From GCA-003244245 sp036378735 (GTDB lineage: Bacteria > Actinomycetota > Actinomycetes > Mycobacteriales > Pseudonocardiaceae): 18,516 nucleotides of DNA. Under the pieces are notes generated by a model that was given only the letters and a program-made list of their open reading frames with translations, had not been told where the DNA came from and made no database searches. The stretch covers positions 1 through 18,516 of the forward strand of contig DASUVX010000196.1 of assembly GCA_036378735.1 (NCBI GenBank). The letters are read 5' to 3'. The position numbers and the translations under genes were made by a program. Position 1 is the first letter of the stretch. Each line of letters starts with the position of its first letter. Shown here piece after piece: positions 14,127 through 18,516 of this stretch.

Positions 14127-14519
14127 TTAGGGGCATTCGATGTCTAGGGCGGGGGCGCGGCGCAGGGTGTTGGTGACGTAGCACAGCCGCTGGGCCATGG
14201 GCACCAACCGGCGCAGCTCGTCCCCATCGGGCGCGTCGGCCTGCACCGACAGCCGGATCGCCGAGAAGCGTGGGCCGTCGTAGATGCCGGTCGCCCGCAC
14301 CTGCAGGCCGGCCAGCTCGATGCCCCGCTTGCCGGCCGCGTAGGCCATCGCCAGGGTGAAGCAGGACGCGATCGAGGCGAGCAGCAGCTCGGTGGGCTGC
14401 GGACCCTGGTCGGTGCCGCCGACCGACTCCGGCTCATCGACGATCAGCTCGAAGCGCCCGGCAGTCACCCGGCACCGCAACCCACCATCCCAGGTCGCGT
14501 CCACCGAACGAGTGTTCAC
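14127..14519 (-). CDS. OsmC/YhfA-family peroxiredoxin-like protein
   Basis: The product has 130 residues with the two conserved OsmC-family Cys: Cys53 in LASIASCFTLAMAYAAGKRG and Cys113 in QRLCYVTNTL. In OsmC and Ohr these reduce organic hydroperoxides. The motif GPQPTELLLASIASC is typical of the family. The shorter length and sequence suggest the YhfA-like branch, for which the substrate is less clear. The start is GTG 14519, with AGGAGG at 14526-14531. The gene is divergent from the small hypothetical gene at 14639, and its 3' end abuts the 22-bp repeat array. Confidence 0.9.
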   Translation of the reverse strand: MNTRSVDATWDGGLRCRVTAGRFELIVDEPESVGGTDQGPQPTELLLASIASCFTLAMAYAAGKRGIELAGLQVRATGIYDGPRFSAIRLSVQADAPDGDELRRLVPMAQRLCYVTNTLRRAPALDIECP

Positions 14520-14638
14520 CGGCGCCCTCCTCGATCCGGAACCTGGCGCGTTTCACCTTCGTGCAACGCGACTGCAACGCGGCGGAGCACTGTGACCGCA
14601 ACATTCATCCCAGCATCCCTGCCACCAGGAGGCCCTGG

Positions 14639-14989
14639 ATGACTGTTCCCCGGCCGCGCATCAACAAGCGGGTCACGGCGCTGCGGTGCCGTCCCGGCTG
14701 CTCCGTGCCGCCAGCGGCGCGGCACCATCACGACCGGCTGCTCACCGTCGAGTTTGACATCGACGAGCTGCTTGAGCTCGTCGAGCTCGCGGTGACCTGG
14801 GGGGAGCTGGACTACTCCGGCGCCGCCGTGGTGCCGCCCGATCAGTGGGTGGACTTCGCCGCCTGCCACGAGTGGCACGACCCGGATCGCGCGGCGCGCA
14901 TCTTCAGCGTGGCCACCGATATCGCGCTGCGACACGGCGGGCGCCAGGCGGCCTACCCGCTGCTCGGCGAGGTCGCAACGGCAAGCTAA
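14639..14989 (+). CDS. Hypothetical protein, 116 residues
   Basis: ATG 14639 has an excellent ribosome binding site, AGGAGG at 14627-14632, 6 nt away. The 116-residue product starts with a basic segment (PRPRINKRVTALRCRPGC), then turns acidic (VEFDIDELLELVELAVTWGELDYS) and ends with a helical region (RAARIFSVATDIALRHGG). There are three Cys (residues 17, 21 and near 80, the last in FAACHEW) and several His, but no clear metal motif. I recognise no family. It is convergent with the AIR-synthase-like gene, 13 bp away, and shares a 119-bp divergent gap with the OsmC gene. Confidence 0.7.
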   Translation: MTVPRPRINKRVTALRCRPGCSVPPAARHHHDRLLTVEFDIDELLELVELAVTWGELDYSGAAVVPPDQWVDFAACHEWHDPDRAARIFSVATDIALRHGGRQAAYPLLGEVATAS

Positions 14990-15002
14990 TTTAGCCGGCA
15001 CG

Positions 15003-16046
15003 TCACTGCGGGCTGAGCCGGCGATCGGGCCCTGGCCGGCTGAGCCGGCGATGGGGCCCTGGCCGGCCGAGCCGGGTGACGTCGTCGACGGCCAGGTCGA
15101 GCACGGTGGCGCAGGCACCCGCGAGCCGCAGCGCCAGGCGCCCCGAGTCGTCGATCCGGCCCACCACGGCCGCGTGCAATCCGCGGTCGGAGAACGGCTG
15201 CGCGCAGTCCGCTTCGCGGCCGGGCGGGACGCAGAGCAGGAATCCGAAGCTCGGAAAGCAGGTCAGCCAGGCCGGCAAGTCGACACCTGCGGGTCTCGGC
15301 ACCGCATCCAGGTCGAGCACGACGCCGTGCTGCCCGCATTCCAGCAGCATCGCCAGCGACCCGACCATCCCGGCCATGCTGATGTCCTTGGCCGCCACGC
15401 ACGTCCCCGATTCGGCGAGCTCGGCGAAAAGCCGCACGTCTCCAGCGCATCGCGGGCCACGTTCGGTAAAGGCCGGGAAGAAGGGGAAATCCGGGCGCAT
15501 CTGGCCATCCAGCGCCGCGGCCACCAGCAGGCTCTGGCCGGCTCGCACGCGCGTCACCGAAAGCGCCGGCCCGCGGGTGGTGCCGACGCCGAAGGCCGAC
15601 ACCGCGGGTGCCCCGTCGTGCAGGGTGAGATGCCCGCCGAGGATGGGCACGTCGTAGAGCTCGCCGGCCCGCCGCATCCCCAGCAGGATCATCCGGGCCA
15701 CCTCCTCGGAGGCGACGATGGTGTCGACGATGCCCAGCGGCCGGGCACCCATCGCGGCCAGGTCATTGACGTTGGTGAGCACCGCGGCGAAACCGGCACC
15801 GTACGGGTCGGCAGCGACGAACGGTGGCCACAGCGCCTCCCCGCACGCCACCACCTGGCCGCCCAGTGCATCCAACGCTGCGCCGTCGTCGCCCGGACCG
15901 GAAATCCAATCGGCGGTACCCAGCACCTCGCTGACCAGCCCGATGGCCGCCTTACCGCGCAGACCGGGGTGGTCCCGCAGGATATGCACCAGCTCGCTCA
16001 ACGTCGCCGGTGTGCCCGTCCCGGTCCGCGCCATCGCGTCGGCCAT
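15003..16046 (-). CDS. PurM/AIR-synthase-like (sll0787-like) protein
   Basis: The product has 347 residues of the PurM/ThiL/HypE/SelD superfamily of ATP-dependent enzymes. The glycine-rich acidic motif GPGDDGA is at 50-56, and TNVNDLAAMGARPLG at 91-105 is the helix typical of ATP/Mg binding in this fold. The second domain contains AKDISMAGMVGSLAML. It most resembles the uncharacterised AIR-synthase-related group that includes Synechocystis sll0787, rather than PurM or ThiL. The reaction is unknown; activation of a carboxyl or amide by phosphate transfer fits the fold. ATG 16046 has GGGAGG at 16051-16056; the longer upstream frame would run into the divergent gene. The C-terminus is formed by a 27-bp tandem repeat. 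It is divergent from the unknown/lyase/PLP unit. Confidence 0.82.
   Translation of the reverse strand: MADAMARTGTGTPATLSELVHILRDHPGLRGKAAIGLVSEVLGTADWISGPGDDGAALDALGGQVVACGEALWPPFVAADPYGAGFAAVLTNVNDLAAMGARPLGIVDTIVASEEVARMILLGMRRAGELYDVPILGGHLTLHDGAPAVSAFGVGTTRGPALSVTRVRAGQSLLVAAALDGQMRPDFPFFPAFTERGPRCAGDVRLFAELAESGTCVAAKDISMAGMVGSLAMLLECGQHGVVLDLDAVPRPAGVDLPAWLTCFPSFGFLLCVPPGREADCAQPFSDRGLHAAVVGRIDDSGRLALRLAGACATVLDLAVDDVTRLGRPGPHRRLSRPGPDRRLSPQ
15011..15064. repeat. Two 27-bp tandem repeats in the 3' end of the AIR-synthase-like gene
   Basis: Units 15011-15037 and 15038-15064 differ at one position, and a partial third copy follows. They encode a repeated RPGP(H/D)RRLS at the extreme C-terminus, just before the TGA. 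The repeat is in frame (9 codons), so copy-number change would only alter the tail length. Confidence 0.9.
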
Positions 16047-16074
16047 CCCACCTCCCGGCCTGACTGTTGTTTCC

Positions 16075-16098
16075 GATAGTAGGTGCATGCCCACTATC
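16075..16098. promoter_or_regulatory. Inverted repeat in the divergent promoter region
   Basis: GATAGTaGG at 16075-16083 pairs with CCcACTATC at 16090-16098: eight of nine positions match around a 6-nt centre. It sits in the 128-bp gap between the divergent AIR-synthase-like gene and the unknown/lyase/PLP genes, 29 bp upstream of the former's ATG. On the minus strand a TACTAT (16081-16076) inside the left arm could be a -10 box, and on the plus strand TAACAT at 16104-16109 could serve the other direction. A regulator bound here could control both units. No regulator gene is in the window. Confidence 0.5.
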
Positions 16099-16174
16099 TG
16101 ATCTAACATCGGGCGGTGCGCCGGCCGCGTTTCCTCCACTGGTCTGCCCTGCGCCCGGACCGGACGTGGGTGCC

Positions 16175-17053
16175 GTGACGGCAGCGAACCTGGTTCCCGG
16201 GCGTTACCGCGGAGTCGCGGTAACCACCGTGCCGGGTCCACTGGACGAGGCTTCCCTGCGCGCACAATTCCTCGGCCGCGAGGCCTACCGCCGCACCCGT
16301 TTCCTCGTCGCGCGCCATGGCGAGCGCACCGCGGTGCTGCGGGTCGCCAAGGCGTCCGAGACCGAGCTGTTCAGCCCGCTGGTCGAGCTGGAAGTGCTGG
16401 CCGGTCCGCAGGAGTGCGCGTTCCTGCACCGGCCCGACGTGGACACCGCGATCCCGTCTGCGCTGGCCGCGGCGGCGCGTGCCGGCGCGCCCGGCGCCCG
16501 GGCGGTGGTGGTGCTCGGCCGCTACGAGCACGTCAACTTCATCCTCAACCCCCGTCCCCGTCGGGTGATCGTGCGCGAGGTGGTTCCACCCGAGCCGGCC
16601 AAGCTGTTCGACCAGGCCCAGCGGGTGATCGCGGTGACCGAAGATTTACCACCGCTGGAACTGGTGCGCGAGGTGGTGGATCTCACAGAGCTGGCCAGCA
16701 CCCATCCGGCCGGGCACTACCTGCTGCCCTGCCGAGGCTCCGGAGTCACCGTCGCCGGCGCGAAGGTGTCCTACCTGGATGAACGGCCGCCGCCGGCGGA
16801 CTGGACGCTGCTGGGCTGCGAGCGATCCCGGCAGATCCATCGCTGGTGCTACGGCTACGAGCCGCCCATGGTGGACTTCTGCCCGAAGCTGGACCCGGCG
16901 CCCGGCCTGCTCACCAAGTGTTGCTTGCAGGAGGAGCACATCGAAGCCGGCGACAACTGGGTGTCGGTGCCGTGGGGGTCCTCGCTGGAGCAGGTCCGGG
17001 AGGCCCTGACTGGATTGGCCCGCGCACTGGAGCCGGCATGGGCACCCGGCTGA
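16175..17053 (+). CDS. Unrecognised Cys/His-rich protein of the lyase/PLP operon
   Basis: The product has about 292 residues and no family I can name with confidence. There is no signal peptide or membrane span. The N-terminal half is mixed alpha/beta with many Arg (GREAYRRTRFLVARHGERTAVLRVAK). The C-terminal half concentrates Cys and His: Cys186, 215, 225, 236, 249, 250 with His181, 222 and 255, in contexts LPCRGSG, RWCYGYEPPMVDFCP and TKCCLQEEH. This could be a metal site. GTG 16175 is the preferred start, with GGA about 10 nt upstream; GTG 16166 is equally possible. A TTG at 16067 would put coding sequence over the inverted repeat. The stop overlaps the lyase start by 16 nt, so the two are translationally coupled. 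Confidence 0.75.
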   Translation: MTAANLVPGRYRGVAVTTVPGPLDEASLRAQFLGREAYRRTRFLVARHGERTAVLRVAKASETELFSPLVELEVLAGPQECAFLHRPDVDTAIPSALAAAARAGAPGARAVVVLGRYEHVNFILNPRPRRVIVREVVPPEPAKLFDQAQRVIAVTEDLPPLELVREVVDLTELASTHPAGHYLLPCRGSGVTVAGAKVSYLDERPPPADWTLLGCERSRQIHRWCYGYEPPMVDFCPKLDPAPGLLTKCCLQEEHIEAGDNWVSVPWGSSLEQVREALTGLARALEPAWAPG

Positions 17054-18279
17054 GCGACTCGGCCGGCTATGCCCACCTGTGGGGCACCGACGAGCTGGCC
17101 CGGGTGTTCGACGAATCCGCCCGATTGCAGTGCTGGCTGGACATTCTGGTGGCGCTGGCCCGGGCGCAGGCCCGGCTGGGCATCATTCCGGCGCGCGCCG
17201 CCGAGGCGATCGCCGGGGCCCGGGTAGCGGCGCTGGACCTGGACTACATCGCCGAGCAGACCCGGCTGACCTCTCATTCCACCCTCGGCCTGATCCGCGG
17301 CCTGCGGCGAGTGCTGCCCGAGCACGCGCGGGAGTACGTATACTTCGGCGCCACCGTGCAGGACCTCACCGACACCTGGTTCGGGGTGGTGATGCGCAAC
17401 GTCGGCGCGCTGGTCTGGCGCGACCTGCGAGCGCTGGAGGCCCACCTGCTGGACCTGGCCCGGACCCATCGGGACACCGTCCAAGTGGGGCGTACGCACG
17501 GCCAGCCCGGTGCGCCGATCACCTTCGGGTTCAAGGCGGCGTCGTGGGCCGATGAAGTGCGCCGGCACCTGCAGCGGCTGCGCGAGGGCCGGTCAAGGTG
17601 GCCGGTCGGGCAGCTCGGCGGCTCGGTCGGCGTGCTGTCGCCGTTCGGGGCGGACGGGGTGGCCTTGCGGCGGTCGTTCTGCATCGGGCTCGGGCTGGCC
17701 GACCCGGGCATCTCCTGGCTCACCTCGCGCGACCGGCTCGCCGAGTTCGGCCACCTGCTGGCCATGGTGTGCGGCACGTTGGCCCGGATCGGCGGTGAGA
17801 TCTACGAGCTGCAACGCCCGGAGATCGGCGAGCTGGCCGAGCCCACCACGGCCACTGCCGTCGGCAGCATCACCATGCCGCACAAGCGCAACCCGGAGGG
17901 CAGCGAGCACCTGGACACCCTGGCCAGGCTGGCCCGCTGTTCGGCCGCAGTGCTGACCGAGGGCCTGGTCCAGCTGCACGAGCGCGACGGCCGTGGGTGG
18001 AAGGCCGAATGGGTGGCGCTGCCCGAGGTGTGCCTGCTGACCGGTGCCGCGCTGCGCACCGCGCGCGCGATCGTCGGCGGGTTGGAGGTGGACGCCGGCG
18101 CGATGGCGGCCAACCTCGCCGATCTCGCGGCGGCGCTCGTCGGGCGCGGGCAGGCTCGCGCCGAGGACGTCGACGGTTGGATCGGTGCGGCGTCGGTGGG
18201 CGCTGCTGGGGAGATGGTCGATGCGGTGCTGGCCCGGGCCGCGGCGGCTCGGGCTATCGAGCCGGAGACTTGGCCGTGA
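17038..18279 (+). CDS. Fumarase/aspartase-superfamily lyase, PurB/CMLE-like
   Basis: The product has 413 residues of the superfamily that includes adenylosuccinate lyase, argininosuccinate lyase and 3-carboxymuconate cycloisomerase. Conserved segments are SHS at 79-81, GATVQDLTDT at 104-113, GRTHGQPGAPITFG at 151-164 (His154) and the signature GSITMPHKRNP at 276-286. The first signature Ser, catalytic in relatives, is kept as Ser277; the second is Ile278. A CMLE-like block, HERDGRGWKAEWVALPE, is at 314-330. The enzyme probably eliminates fumarate from, or cyclises, a succinyl-type substrate. ATG 17038 has GGAG 5 nt upstream and overlaps the preceding gene by 16 nt; the stop overlaps the PLP-enzyme start. 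Purine synthesis is unlikely to be its job, given its neighbours. Confidence 0.88.
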   Translation: MGTRLSDSAGYAHLWGTDELARVFDESARLQCWLDILVALARAQARLGIIPARAAEAIAGARVAALDLDYIAEQTRLTSHSTLGLIRGLRRVLPEHAREYVYFGATVQDLTDTWFGVVMRNVGALVWRDLRALEAHLLDLARTHRDTVQVGRTHGQPGAPITFGFKAASWADEVRRHLQRLREGRSRWPVGQLGGSVGVLSPFGADGVALRRSFCIGLGLADPGISWLTSRDRLAEFGHLLAMVCGTLARIGGEIYELQRPEIGELAEPTTATAVGSITMPHKRNPEGSEHLDTLARLARCSAAVLTEGLVQLHERDGRGWKAEWVALPEVCLLTGAALRTARAIVGGLEVDAGAMAANLADLAAALVGRGQARAEDVDGWIGAASVGAAGEMVDAVLARAAAARAIEPETWP

Positions 18280-18516
18280 GCCAGCCGCGGTTCCCGCTTG
18301 CGGTGCTGCCCACCCCGCTGGTGCGGGCGCACCGTTTGGAGAGGGAGCTAGGGCTGGAGAAGGCACTGGGCACCGGACCGGTGCTGGTCAAGCGCGACGA
18401 CCTGGCCGGGTTCGCCGTCGCCGGTAACAAGACCCGGGCGCTGGAGTACCTGCTGGGACGGGCGGTGGCCGACCGTTGCAACGTGCTGGTGACCGGCGGC
18501 GGTCCGGGCTCGAACT
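18276..18516 (+). CDS. PLP-dependent enzyme, ACC deaminase/D-cysteine desulfhydrase type (partial)
   Basis: Only the first 80 residues are in the window. GTG 18276 overlaps the lyase TGA, and GGAGA lies 7 nt upstream. The sequence has the N-terminal hallmarks of fold-type II PLP enzymes of the ACC deaminase/D-cysteine desulfhydrase group: LPTPL at 11-15, VKRDDLAGFAVAGNKTR at 38-54 with Lys52 as the expected Schiff-base lysine, and VTGGGPGSN at 72-80 as the start of the substrate-binding loop. The usual family loop reads roughly GxxQSNH, so GPGSN hints at a different substrate. Translational coupling with the lyase implies the same pathway. The 3' end is beyond the window. Confidence 0.85.
   Translation, partial: MSQPRFPLAVLPTPLVRAHRLERELGLEKALGTGPVLVKRDDLAGFAVAGNKTRALEYLLGRAVADRCNVLVTGGGPGSN

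Noticed and set aside
13897..14184. Minus-strand frame across the 22-bp repeats, ending NWTQAKKNLSTVQTG, as a transposase C-terminus.
   Set aside because: No transposase motif is recognisable, and most of the frame is translated repeat sequence.
14562..14581. Direct repeat TGCAACGCG-AC-TGCAACGCG between the OsmC gene and the 14639 gene.
   Set aside because: Two 9-bp copies 11 bp apart could be a regulator site, but they are short and GC-rich and have no supporting context.
14516..15118. A 200-codon frame on the minus strand opposite the 14639-14989 gene.
   Set aside because: It overlaps two better-supported genes, has no protein-like features and lacks a ribosome binding site; it is a high-GC shadow frame.
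15003..16046. Assignment of the PurM-like protein as PurM, ThiL, SelD or HypE.
   Set aside because: It lacks the N-terminal Cys/Sec of SelD and the HypE C-terminal Cys, and its motifs do not fit ThiL or PurM closely. Only the superfamily is supportable.
16075..16098. AmtR- or GlnR-type nitrogen regulator box.
   Set aside because: The half-sites (GATAGT...ACTATC) are in the opposite order to the CTAT...ATAG form of AmtR sites and do not fit the GlnR pattern. The repeat was kept only as a generic operator candidate.
16067..16174. Longer start (TTG 16067) for the unknown protein of the lyase operon.
   Set aside because: It would place coding sequence through the inverted repeat and the likely promoter, starts with TTG, and has no ribosome binding site. 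GTG 16175 or 16166 is more reasonable.

Overview
The window is high-GC actinobacterial DNA, and its gene content points to a mycobacterium. The stretch def, DUF3263 gene, virR-like gene, then a tandem-AAA ATPase resembles M. tuberculosis Rv0429c, Rv0430, Rv0431 and Rv0435c. The thiC-thiD pair resembles Rv0423c-Rv0422c. These matches come from remembered sequences, not a search. Between virR and the ATPase there is a LYS1-type saccharopine dehydrogenase where M. tuberculosis has sodC-Rv0433-Rv0434.

Layout. 1-1432 (+): the tail of an Ala-rich helical protein, a 35-residue membrane peptide, and a lipoprotein with a penicillin-binding/beta-lactamase-like fold. 1439-4553 (-): a thiamine operon with a promoter candidate, a TPP riboswitch, thiC, thiD, and an amicyanin-like cupredoxin lipoprotein at its end. 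thiC carries a palindromic repeat that lengthens its C-terminus. 4633-7616 (-): five translationally coupled or closely spaced genes. They encode a protein of unknown family, a MauE-like membrane protein, a MauD-like thioredoxin, a Tat-exported eight-cysteine protein and a polytopic membrane protein broken by one in-frame TGA. 7711-9301 (-): an HtrA-like protease and peptide deformylase. 9445-11449 (+): DUF3263 protein, VirR-like protein and saccharopine dehydrogenase. 11446-13623 (-): a Cdc48-like ATPase. 13624-14126: no intact gene; a vapC relic lies between inverted sets of 22-bp repeats. 14127-14989: an OsmC-family protein and a divergent small hypothetical protein. 15003-18516: a PurM/AIR-synthase-like protein divergent from an overlapping three-gene unit encoding an unrecognised Cys/His-rich protein, a fumarase-superfamily lyase and the start of a PLP enzyme.

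Two loci look most novel. The first is the 4633-7616 cluster. MauE and MauD are the maturation factors of the methylamine dehydrogenase small subunit, a Tat-exported disulfide-rich protein, and the cluster encodes such a candidate client. The cupredoxin at the end of the neighbouring thi operon has the copper-ligand spacing of amicyanin, the electron acceptor of methylamine dehydrogenase. No MauB-like propeller subunit is visible. I infer an extracytoplasmic redox system of unknown substrate. The second is the divergent PurM-like / unknown / lyase / PLP locus, which looks like a small-molecule pathway controlled through a shared intergenic region with a good inverted repeat.
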